DNA from: Lagopus muta
Lineage: Eukaryota; Chordata; Aves; Galliformes; Phasianidae
NCBI RefSeq assembly: GCF_023343835.1
Contig: NC_064437.1
Coordinates: forward strand, 49,612,972 to 49,676,971
Length of the DNA stretch: 64,000 nucleotides
Direction: 5' to 3'
The notes under the pieces were generated by a model. It had not been told where the DNA came from and ran no database searches. It was given only the letters and a program-made list of their open reading frames with translations. Both the position numbers and the translations under genes were made by a program. This document shows, one piece after another, positions 54,401 to 63,780 of this stretch (its first letter is position 1; each line of letters starts with the position of its first letter).

Positions 54401-55794
54401 CACAAACAGAAGCATTTGAGCCACTACCATCCACATACTTACATGAGTTAAGGCCATTTCAACTAGCATATACACAAACCATGATCTCACAAGACTAGGG
54501 CTAAGGAGGGGAAAACTGCCTTAAGATGGTCTCAATGCAGGAGGCTCTTAACACAGAAAATTACCTGAACTGCAGGTCAACCTGCATGGAGCTGAGCACA
54601 AAAGGAAAGAGGCAAGTGCTGGACTATAGAGACGGGTTTCAGAACAGGTTGTGAGGTATAAGCCCCTACACACAAGCAGGCTTGTGTATGCAGTATATTT
54701 AGTTTGTTCTCAACTGCTGGCTTTTTCCAGGCACGAGGGAACAGTCATCTGACTGCCTAAGTGAAGAAACACTGCAAAACTGGCAATCCAGCTGGCAGTT
54801 CTCAATCAGCTTCCTGAAAGGAGGCCATCAACAGCTGAGAAGTGTTTAGGAGCACCAGAGTCAGAGAACAGCAGTGCAGAAGGCACTGAATACATCAGGG
54901 AGGGAAGGCAGCTGGTAATCATTTGCTCTCTCTGTAAGCAGCTGATAAGGCCACCTCTGAGATTGCAGGTTTTATAAGCTCTGCCATCAGCAGAGCATAC
55001 ACATAGTGTTTAATTGCTCCAATCCTATGCATCTATGTCATTCCCATTTTTTTAATTTTTTTTTTTTTCTGGCTAGCTTGACAAACTGTTGAGTCAGAGT
55101 AATTCCAGAAGTTTTAAAAATAATCACTTAAAGGGACACTGTAATTACCCAACTATGTTTTTTAAGATTGTAGTCTACAGCTTCTGTAAATTCTGAAAAA
55201 GCATATGAACAGCTTTACATCAATATGGTTCTTAGCAGTACTTTTTCATATCACTTTGATTTTCATATCATATCAGCTTAAAAACAGATTTTCAATAGCT
55301 CATCCTAGACTCTGGGCTATCAAACCTCCCCATACTGCTAGCTATTCAGTTCCGAAGGCAAATGAAAGTATGTACTATTTAAACTCTTCCTAGAAGTTCT
55401 GGTTATCTATTTTTCCACAGCTCTCTAAATTGTGTATCTGTTGGAGACTATGCTTTCACTCCTTACACTGAAATAAAAACGGACACCAGTCACCCATCTT
55501 GTCTTGGTTTTCCATAAGTAAAACCTGGCATCTTAATGCTCAGTTGTTTGTTTTTTTAACTTAATGTTCTAGCTGACAATACAAAGTTATATTTGAATGT
55601 GTGCAGATCAAAGGTGGAATTACCTGTTACAGGTTGCTGGATTTGTCCTTTCTCTCCTTTCCCTGCTCTATACACATCTATAGCCTTGATTATGGCAAGC
55701 TGTACAGTTCAGGTGATGAGGTGACTAGTAAGCTTCAAGTCTTTTTTAAAAACAAGAAAGTCTGAAAAGAAAGATTTAAAAGAATCTTAAAATT

Positions 55795-55826
55795 AAAAAA
55801 AAAAAAAAAGAAAGAAAAAGAAAAAA
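55795..55826 (+). repeat. A-rich low-complexity tract
   Basis: A run of 15 A followed by GAAA/GAAAAA units. Confidence 0.85.
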
Positions 55827-55913
55827 GCTCAGCATTATTTTTCACAGCTAAAAGCCTCTCTATATGAATTCTGACTCCTTTAAAATTCTGGAATGCTTTT
55901 ATTAGTTGTGTTT

Positions 55914-55948
55914 GGTGTGTGTGTATGTGTGTGTGTGTGTGTGTGTGT
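55914..55948 (+). repeat. (TG)n dinucleotide microsatellite
   Basis: TG repeat interrupted once by an A (GTGTATGTGT) and then at least ten uninterrupted units. Potentially length-polymorphic and able to adopt Z-DNA. Confidence 0.95.
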
Positions 55949-58834
55949 CCTAAGCCACTTCAAATTTCCACAAATTAGAAACACATTCGAATTTCTGGAA
56001 ATCAACAGTCTGGTTGTTTTTTTAATAAGGAAAATGTTACAATAAACACAACTCCAGACTGTGTGACAAATAACTTTCAGGTTGGGTTATACTGAGCAGT
56101 GCAGGACCAGCCTAAACATTTGTGCACACTGGCACATAGAAAGCCCAGCACACAAGCCCAGAGTCTTAAATGCAGTTCATTTGCATTTTACAGCTTGGAA
56201 GATCTGTGCAAACATCCACTATCTGCTAATAAATCACAAGAGACAGCTAAGCTTCCAGCAGATTAGGTAGGAAGTCTGTGGCACATCACACCATGTTATA
56301 ATGAGGAAGGAAGCTAGGAGAATTTTGGAACAGAAGATGGAAAGTTGGTTTTGGTTGTGTGACATAAACTCTTACAAGGCAATGTTACACTGTTCCATTT
56401 GCCTGGTGAAAACTTGCGGTAAGACTGTGGGGAAATGGAAATATAGGAAGTAACATCTGTAAAATCCTGTTTTAAAATCCCAGTCATCAAGACATAAAAC
56501 TTGTTATGCTCTCACACTCGGTGAAAAAGAATATGCTGAATTTTCAACAAAAACAGAATAAAAAAACAATTTCTATTTGTTTTGTCTTTTTGTCTCCAGT
56601 ATATGTTTTTGTTTCTATTTTGCTTTTCATTAAATTGCATAAGCCTGAGGTTACATGTTTGCCTGGGTCTTCTGCTCAGAATTTTTTCTCATATATACAT
56701 CTACAGTTATATTATAGTGCACTGCTGGAGAATGTGCTTCAAAATGCCCACAGACTATTTCAACAAACTATTTCAACCTCTTGAGATTTAAAGCTTGTAT
56801 TACCTACAAAGCATTGAAGAAACAGGGACAAGGTATGTTAAGAACATCTCATGATGACACAGATTTGTAACGCAGAATGTAAATAAGCCATACTTGGAAA
56901 ATTTTCATATGACAATTATTTTATTTTTATTCCAAGCTCATGCAATAACAAGCCTTTAAAACAAGATTCCAGATCTGATTGGCAAGAAGTTCAGTATTGA
57001 TACAGCCTGGGGAAAATTTCCATATTTGAGGAAATGCATTCTTGGCATCTTTGTGAAGTCATGCAAACAGTTGGGATGTAAAGAGCAAAGAAGAAGGTGG
57101 AACTCTCATGAAGAGGATTGTCTCTTTGCATTGTCATTTTGATACTCCTTCCTGCTGTCAGTTCTGAATGTGACTCTCTCTCTTGACGTAATAATTGCAA
57201 TCCCTGTTTTGCCTGCAGGTGATTAAGACTCCTTCTCTAGCATTAAAGTATTTGTTATACCAACTGCTAAGCTTTACAGGCACAAATAAAAAGCATAATA
57301 ATCCCTATGAGTACAGCTACAACTCTTCTTGTGGCATTTACTCTTAGCTTCTTATAGAGACATAACAAATTCAGCCTTTACTTTGCTTAGAGAGTCAATG
57401 GTACATAAAACAGGCTATTAAAGTGCATAGTTACATATATGCTTATATTATATGGCATAACCCATTAAAACCACAGAGCATCCACACCAGATGTTCAGTA
57501 TTTGTTGATCTGAGTTAGATGGGATTTCTAGAACTGAGAGGGTAACTTTGGGATACCTCAAAATGGCCTCAAGATGGCTAAGCAGCTCAAAGAAATCAGA
57601 GACTGCATTTTGCCTCCTGCATTTGGAAAACAAACAAAAAAAAAAAAGCCAATTTACTTTTCTTTGTAGCACACCCCAAAATACTTAAAATTATAATAAT
57701 CAGAAAGATTTGGAATTTGTTCCTTCAGCTGAATAAACTCATAACAAAATTCCAGTTCTGTAATCATTTTCAGTCTCCATTTTTGTTCTCAGGATGCTAT
57801 TTTGTGTCATGCTTTTACCACTGAAAAAAAGTGTTGCACTTCTGTGATATCCAGAGAGTTAAGACAGTTATGAAGTAATGACTGCAGCATTTCATACTAT
57901 TTAAGAAGTTCATCAACATTATTTCATGTTATCTAAAAGATGCAGTGTCCAAAAGTACTGCTCCCCCTTAATATTCACAGAGTGGGAATTACTAAATGCT
58001 CTTCATTCTCCTGGCCTCTCTACAAGGCCGCAAAACCTTTTGGACTGACCAGAACAACAGATACATTTGTGGGTGATGATGCATAGGCATTCAGTACACG
58101 TTCTCTATGTTATTTGCACTTTCTCTTTTCCTATCACTTTCCTGAGCAGTTTATTAGCAACACAGGATAGGTTATCAGCATTAAAATGGCATACAGCAGA
58201 CATGGGAAACCCATGTGGGTTCTGCTGAAGGAAGCACTGAAGATTTACTTATATCTTCATGTGGGTCCTTTTTTCAGTGGGAGTCCTGTGAGACTTCATG
58301 GCTACTATTTTACATAGAACTGTTCCTCCATCAACATGCAGCCATGTCAATCTGTGCTTTAGGATCCTCCAAGTTCTGATTGTACTCCCCTGAAATCTAA
58401 ATGAAATATCCCTTACTCTGCAGAAGCTCTCTTTCTATTCCTTGTAAGGCTTTTACATGCTAGTGCTAATTAATTGGTGTGTTTGTGAAGGATTGACACT
58501 GGGAATGTTCCTGTTCATTAAGGGGCTGCTTAATGTTCTGCTCTCACACTGTAAGTTTAGTGAAAATAATTCAAGCTTCCCCAAGATGTAATGAAGAAAT
58601 TTCACCCTGACTTTTAAAATGCATTATCAATATTCTGTTTCTCCCAAATCAAAATTTACTTAACCATAATATAATTCTGAAGAAAAAAAAGTATTTGGTT
58701 CACTTTTGAAATAAATTAACAATATTTTAAGGAGAAAACCCTACCTCTAAAACTGAATTAAACTACACCTATGAAAAAGGAGTCACATACGTTCCTAATA
58801 TGAACAGAAGAATGAATAACCTGAAACGTAACAA

Positions 58835-59377
58835 TTTTAAAGGAAGGACTGTATTTATTTAAAAACAGAAGGAACATCAAGATTTAAAACACAAATGTCA
58901 AAATTATTGCACAGTCAGCAAACTAGTACTGATTGCCTGGCAGCCTTTTTTTTACAACATCAGTGTGGATTAACATGACCCGGCAGGTTCAACTCCACAA
59001 AATCCACACCATGTACCTTCTCTGTTCACATCACAGACCATCTTATAGCAGTAAAATCATTTTTTCTGGTGTATGTATAAACATCATACAGTAAAACAAT
59101 AAATGCTTTATGAAAGCTAGAAAGAAGAGAGAACATCTCTTTACACTTTTACACAAACAAACTCAAGTAACAGATATTTACTATCCCTTTTGCAGTCATT
59201 TAACATAGGAAGTTCCAAGTATACAAACAAATATATATATTAAAAGGATTTGTTATAAATAGCCATAGACTTTATAAGTAGCTTCAAATATACAATCTTC
59301 TGTATAGCTTTGAAAAATTAATGTCCCAGTATAGTTTATCAACAAAAATTCATCCACAGGCAAATAAGCAAATATTC
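58835..59377 (-). other. CH25H: Likely 3' UTR and polyadenylation region of CH25H
   Basis: Reading leftwards from the CH25H stop codon, the only canonical AATAAA on the minus strand lies at 58854-58859, followed further left by a T-rich stretch (58801-58815) that fits a downstream element. This predicts cleavage at about 58,830-58,845 and a 3' UTR of about 530 nt. On the minus strand it contains ATTTA motifs at 59100-59104 and 59256-59260 plus an AT-rich run at 59230-59241, consistent with AU-rich mRNA instability elements expected for a rapidly induced transcript. The exact end is a prediction. Confidence 0.6.
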
Positions 59378-60202
59378 TTAATTAGGATGTGACTCTGTGT
59401 ATGTCCCAAAGAGTCTGTCCCAGTGGGTGAAGTAAGGAGCATAGTTTGACTTGAATTTCAGATGATGGAGATCATGATGTGGTGCTCCTCCAAACCAACC
59501 GAAAGGCACAAGTCGGTGAGTTGACCACGGAAGGTCATATCCTGAATGGTCCTCCACTGACAACCAGATGTTGACAAGGAAGAAAATCATTTCTGTCAAA
59601 GGATGGCATCCAAGGAGGAATGGATTGATGGCAGCAAATAATCCCAGTGACAGCAGTTCCCACACGCTGGAATACTGCGTAGTAAGAGCAAATGTCGATA
59701 CGTGCTTGTGATGCACCTTGTGGATGTTCTTGTAGAGCCAAGGCACTCTGTGATGAAGCAAATGCCACAAGAAATATTCGAAATCAAACAGAAGCAGGCA
59801 AACTCCTACTTGCAGCAGGACCTGAGGCAGCTCTGGAGCTATCACCGGTAGATTCGTTGGTTTCCAGTACCAGTGAAGAAATGTCACTGGGAAAATCCAC
59901 ACAACATGATGATACACACTCTGAATAAAGCAAGGCACCATCATTCCAAGAGTTGGATAGCTCTGTGGCTGGATTTTGTATTTTCTCAAGTCTGGCAATT
60001 TAGTGCTTAAAAAATCCAGTGCAATATAAGGAAGACAGAAAGCCATGTACGCTGTAAAAGAAAACAACACTGGAAAAAACGGTGACTTGATTAATTTCTC
60101 TTGTGCTCTGACAAAGTCCCAAAGAAACTGGAGGCACAGCCTATCCAGCTGTCTCTCCATGGTGCAGCTGAGCAGCAGTCTGTCCGGCACGCTGCAGTTC
60201 AT
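59378..60202 (-). CDS. CH25H: Cholesterol 25-hydroxylase, single-exon gene
   Basis: A 274-residue intact frame with the hallmarks of the fatty-acid hydroxylase/sterol desaturase family. Three histidine clusters that ligate the di-iron centre are complete: H147-x3-H151 (within WHLLHH), H161-x2-H164-H165, and H243-x2-H246-H247 (within HHDLHH). Conserved family histidines H219 and H229 are also present. Hydrophobic segments lie at about 41-65, 93-112, 126-146 and 180-213, as expected for a multi-pass ER membrane enzyme. It converts cholesterol to 25-hydroxycholesterol with O2 and reducing equivalents; the product blocks SREBP processing and is the precursor of the EBI2/GPR183 ligand. Known mammalian proteins are about 270 residues and intronless, matching this frame. 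The first Met is preferred because it gives the family length, has A at -3, and puts an NCS glycosylation sequon at residues 2-4; Met15 is a weaker alternative. The C-terminal half (about 137-267) is the most conserved. Identification is very secure. Confidence 0.97.
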   Translation of the reverse strand: MNCSVPDRLLLSCTMERQLDRLCLQFLWDFVRAQEKLIKSPFFPVLFSFTAYMAFCLPYIALDFLSTKLPDLRKYKIQPQSYPTLGMMVPCFIQSVYHHVVWIFPVTFLHWYWKPTNLPVIAPELPQVLLQVGVCLLLFDFEYFLWHLLHHRVPWLYKNIHKVHHKHVSTFALTTQYSSVWELLSLGLFAAINPFLLGCHPLTEMIFFLVNIWLSVEDHSGYDLPWSTHRLVPFGWFGGAPHHDLHHLKFKSNYAPYFTHWDRLFGTYTESHPN

Positions 60203-60254
60203 GCTGATTGCAGTCTGAGGCTCTGTAAATCCTGGTAAGCTTTTATCTAGGCTG

Positions 60255-60325
60255 CTCAGAAGACAACTCCGCCCAGAAACTCCTTATTTAGCTTGGCTTT
60301 AAGGAGGAAGTTCCCTTCCTGTATA
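60255..60325 (-). promoter_or_regulatory. CH25H: Predicted CH25H proximal promoter
   Basis: On the minus strand, upstream of the CH25H start codon, a TATA-like TAAATAAGG lies at 60282-60290, which would place transcription start near 60,255 and give a 5' UTR of about 50 nt. A GC box (GGGCGG) lies at 60269-60274. Just upstream of the TATA-like box, 60306-60315 reads GGGAACTTCC on the minus strand, a full match to the kappaB consensus GGGRNNYYCC. It overlaps GAGGAAGT (plus strand, 60304-60311), a PU.1/ETS core, and a neighbouring minus-strand GGAAGGGAAC resembles an ETS-IRF composite with one mismatch. A second TATA-like GATAAAA at about 60,242-60,248 is an alternative. All are motif matches without functional proof. 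Confidence 0.5.
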
Positions 60326-60707
60326 GAAGTGGTGTAATGCATTACAATCAGGACAGAATTAACTGGTCAGGTAATCACTGGAGCTCCACAAAAGACTTGC
60401 ATAGTAGGAAAAATAAATTGAAACATAGAATTCTCTAACAGTGGAAGGGGGTAAGAATATTTTCCACTCCACTTACTGCATACACTTGAAAGACTGCTGT
60501 CTTTTACTCATTATATCAGCCTTTGCTATCCTTTTGCCTTTATAAGTGAGGAAACATAGTCTATTTTTTATTTTTTTCTGTGACTGCTACAAAGATGTAT
60601 ATGTACCTAATCTCCAGGTCTGACCCATGGATGTTTGGTGGTTAGTGGAGCTAAATTATAGGTACTACATTCAGACTGGAAGCACAGTGTAGATCTTGTA
60701 AGGTTTC
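60326..60707. other. CH25H upstream flank
   Basis: About 380 bp between the proximal promoter motifs and the CR1 copy. AT-rich, with T-rich runs near 60,565-60,577. No further motif is called. Confidence 0.5.
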
Positions 60708-61290
60708 ACAGAATCACAGAATCACAGAATGGCCAGGGTTGGAAGGGACCTCAAGGATCATGAATCTCCAACCCCCCTGCCACTTGCAGGACCACCAACC
60801 TCCACGTTTAATGCTAAACCAGGCTGCCCAGGGCCCCATCCAACCTGGCCTTGAACACCTCCAAGGACGGGGCATCCACATCCTCTCTGGGCACCCTGTT
60901 CCAGTACCTCACCACTCTCCAGGTAAAGAATTTCCCCCTGATGTCCAACCTCAAAACCATTTCCCCTCGTCCTACACATATCAACCCTTTCAAAGAGTTG
61001 ATTCCCCTCCCCTCTGTAGGTTCCCTTTAGGTACTGAAATGCTGCAATGAGGTCACCCCGCAGCCTTCTTTTCTCCAGGCTAAACAAGCCCAGCTCCCTC
61101 AGCCTGTCTTCATAGGGGAGGTGCTCCAGTCCCCTGATCATCTTCATGGTCCTCCTCTGGACCCTCTCCAACAGCTCCCTGTCTTTCTTGTACTGCAGGC
61201 TCCGCACTTGGACACAGTATTCCAGATGGGGCCTCACAAGAGCGGAGTAGAGGGGGAAAATCACCTCCCTGTCCCTGCTGGCCACGGGAT
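60708..61290 (-). mobile_element. CR1 LINE, 5'-truncated 3' end, well preserved
   Basis: The left edge carries tandem CACAGAAT-type octamers, the complement of the CR1 3' tail, followed by the typical antisense CR1 3' UTR (grouped words such as ggttggaagggacct and caggctgcccagggcc). On the minus strand an open frame from about 61,290 down to 60,758 encodes the C-terminal end of the CR1 ORF2 polyprotein: the segment [10 protein letters not shown], then LERVQRR, then a carboxy region rich in [13 protein letters not shown]. The element stops abruptly near 61,290, the usual 5' truncation of target-primed insertion. It is one of the least decayed CR1 copies in the window and lies about 500 bp upstream of the CH25H start codon. 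Confidence 0.96.
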
Positions 61291-62670
61291 GATTAAGATG
61301 TATACCAATACTTTTGAGGGATATGATATGGAATTCATCATTGTACCAAGTATGGTACAAGGATACGATTCTTCACCTAAGCATCACAACTTAATGTAAA
61401 TAAAAGATTCACTGGTTAGACCAGTGTCCTCTAAAGAATCTTCTTTTGATCACAGACAAGCACTGAGCAGAAAAAGCTAGCAAATTTGAATCTCAGCATT
61501 TCTAATTTGCTGAAAGTATTTCAGTGATAAAAAACAAGAGTTCTTGATTCAACGCTACAAGATTACTTCTTTTGTGCTTCTTGAAAATGGCAAACAAACC
61601 TTTGAATACTTAGGGAAACAATTTGCCATCGGCTTCCTATGAACTCACCTCTTTTGTAGACACAGCATTTATTCTAATATTGGAAATGAGCTCAGCTTCC
61701 TGGATGACTTTAGTAGCTTGTTCAGATGATTTTAAATCTTTACAGGTGTAAATGAGAGTTTCCTCATTTCTTAATAATTAAGAATAATGAGTTAGCAGTG
61801 AACTTTTCTGATCTATGCATGGATGTTTCTTAATCCTTAAGTTTGTCTTCAGCTTCGGCTATTTCGTCTTCAAGAGATTCTGCTCTAAAGTAAACACAAA
61901 TTTTGCTCCCTCCTTAGATTTCCAGTTTGCTGAAACAGTAACGTTACTATCACTTGTGCTATTATTCTGTCAATCAGAAGTTTTATGTTGGAGACAGCTC
62001 TGGTACAGACTTCAAAAAATTTATCTGTTGCACACACGTTTTAGAAATAGATTCAGATTTTCTGCTGACATGAGATTGTGCTGTTGAATTCAATTAATTC
62101 AGGTTGTTGAGTGTAGGGAAACTAAAGCCCTGTGAGACATTCCAATCTGATGGATGAGGACCTATATCCAAGAGATTTGTTTCAGTCCTGAAAGTATGTT
62201 TTAAACTGACCTCCATTTCACAATAAGAACATGAAAAATGCATTTATAACTCAATCAATGTGTAAGACGCAACATTTTCTTCTGAGAGATGCTTTCTGTT
62301 TATTTATATAGTTACAATCAGAATTAAGCCCCCAGACACAATATATGATTCTCCATTTTATTAGATTTATGCAAGGACTGATTCTTCTCCATAACATATT
62401 CCAAATCTGTCAAAAGGGAGATTGAGGGAAACTGATTAACTGCCCTAAAGACAGTGTTCCAACTAATTATTAATGGCTATATGAATTCTCATGAAGCTGT
62501 AGGACCAATTACGTCTATCAGCTAAAACTTTGGCATTTTGCCTGCAGGTTATGTCATAGGAAAATATTCTTAAATCCCTTAAGGAACAATAACAGAATTT
62601 TGCAGCCTTACTGCTAGTACATCCTGTAACATAAAGCATAAACGAGCTGAGGGCTGCAAGCACAGCTTAC
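61291..62670. other. Intergenic or intronic sequence upstream of CH25H
   Basis: AT-rich with no recognisable exon. In particular, no lipase-family exon (as expected for a nearby LIPA 3' end) is visible in any frame. If the candidate minus-strand exons are real, this would be an intron running toward CH25H. Confidence 0.55.
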
Positions 62671-62768
62671 CTCAGAGGCAACCTGCAGCTCCGAGGCAGA
62701 CAAAGCCACCGCCGCTGTGCCCCATCTGCTGGCGCTCAGGAGGATGAACTCTGCTGTCAAGTTGCACC
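62671..62768 (-). other. Candidate 98-bp internal exon (minus strand)
   Basis: On the minus strand a pyrimidine-containing segment ending CCCAGCAG (acceptor at 62769-62770) and a donor reading CTGAG then GTAAGC (intron beginning at 62670) bracket 98 bp. Local GC content is higher than its flanks. It lies 773 bp from the candidate first-exon donor on the same strand. No conserved protein is encoded in any frame; if real it is a leader or lncRNA exon. Confidence 0.28.
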
Positions 62769-63239
62769 CTGCTGGGAATTAATTCAGGCTCAGGAAAGTG
62801 AATCGCCATGCACCAGAGGCAGCAAATTCTTCTTCTCCAGAAACCGATTTCAAGTTCCTTCGCTTTGCCATCAAAAAGCACTTATTTTGCATATTTTCCT
62901 TCCTCTGACTTAGGTTTTCTTGTCAACACAAAGCAAAGCAAAGACAAAGCATACACAAATCCATTCTGTACTTAATTCAACAATACAGCCCTGGCTTTTT
63001 TCGCTCAGCTTCCCCATGTGTTACAGGACTCAAAACGAGTCTCTTAAAAAGCCAAGACTGCTGCTCTGGAGTTAGGTTGAAGGGCACATAGCTTGGAATG
63101 AGGCCCCGCAAAGGGTCTTAAATAGATTCCACATGAGCACAAGACACAGGCACCCACCCCAGGCCCTGCAGTGAGGTAAATAGCAGAACACAAACAAGTG
63201 GTTATGAAAGCAAGGAAAAGTTAGGAAGAAGGGAAACCG
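62769..63239. other. Left flank of the CpG island
   Basis: Intermediate GC content with CAAAG-type short repeats near 62,930-62,955. It would be the 773-bp intron of the putative minus-strand transcript together with the first part of the island. Confidence 0.45.
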
Positions 63240-63780
63240 GTATGTGCACGCTGAAACCAATCTCACAGCAGCAGAGGCAAAACCCTTTCTCCCTCCCGCC
63301 GGCCTCCCGCTCTCTGGGCAGACAGATGGTTGCTGTACCAGAGCTGAGGCACAGCCCGGTGCAGCCGAGCCCACTGGCACAGGCGGGTGCTGCAGAGCGG
63401 AGAGGAAAACTTAGGACAGTGACAGGGGAGCAGGCGAGTAGCCGCAGCAAACGATGCTAAAGGCTGTCCCTTCTCTCGCTTTAAAAACAACTAATCAAGC
63501 TGGAATCGCAGTGAAACTGAAGCCTTCGCACATGGACTCACCTTGCTGCAGGAGCCCGGTGCGAGGAGCCCGCCCCGCCCGCTGCCCTCCCGCCCGCCGC
63601 CCCCGGACCGGGACGGCCGCCCGGTTCTGCTCGGCCCTACGAGGGCTGCGGCGGCCGCGCTGCACAACGGCGCCACCCAGCGGAGCCTTCTGTCAGGGGG
63701 CTGCCGGCTGGAGAGGCTCCTGCCTGTGGAAGCGCTCCTGGAACAGCAGAGCGCTGGGCAGGGGTTGGCGACTTCACGAA
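63240..63780. promoter_or_regulatory. CpG island, probable promoter
   Basis: The only strongly GC- and CpG-rich segment in the window, densest at about 63,550-63,740, with GC boxes (GCCCCGCCC type). The surrounding DNA is AT-rich and CpG-poor. CpG islands in birds usually mark housekeeping promoters. The direction is not certain, but a consensus splice donor on the minus strand at its left part (63541/63542) favours a leftward transcript; a divergent or rightward gene beyond the window is equally possible. No coding exon is recognised inside it. Confidence 0.75.
63542..63760 (-). other. Candidate non-coding first exon (minus strand)
   Basis: On the minus strand the CpG island ends in GCAGCAAG followed by GTGAGT, a near-perfect vertebrate 5' splice site with the exon's last base at 63542. 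The upstream start is not determinable; 63,760 is nominal. An open frame runs through it but its Ala/Arg/Gly/Ser-rich composition simply reflects GC content. It may be a distal 5' leader exon of CH25H, the first exon of a lncRNA, or a chance match. Confidence 0.35.

Larger units (their letters stand above)
54401..58834. other. Intergenic, 3' flank of CH25H
   Basis: Holds the TG microsatellite and an A-rich tract. Nothing coding is supported. Being directly downstream of an inducible gene, it may contain regulatory elements, but none is recognisable by motif alone. Confidence 0.6.

Noticed and set aside
59692-59928. Open frame on the plus strand antisense to CH25H, and minus frames 59535-59768 and 59596-59787
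   Set aside because: Shadows of the CH25H coding sequence in other frames.
60739-61050. Plus-strand frame of 103 codons, and 61121-61399
   Set aside because: Antisense shadows of the CR1 element at 60708-61290.
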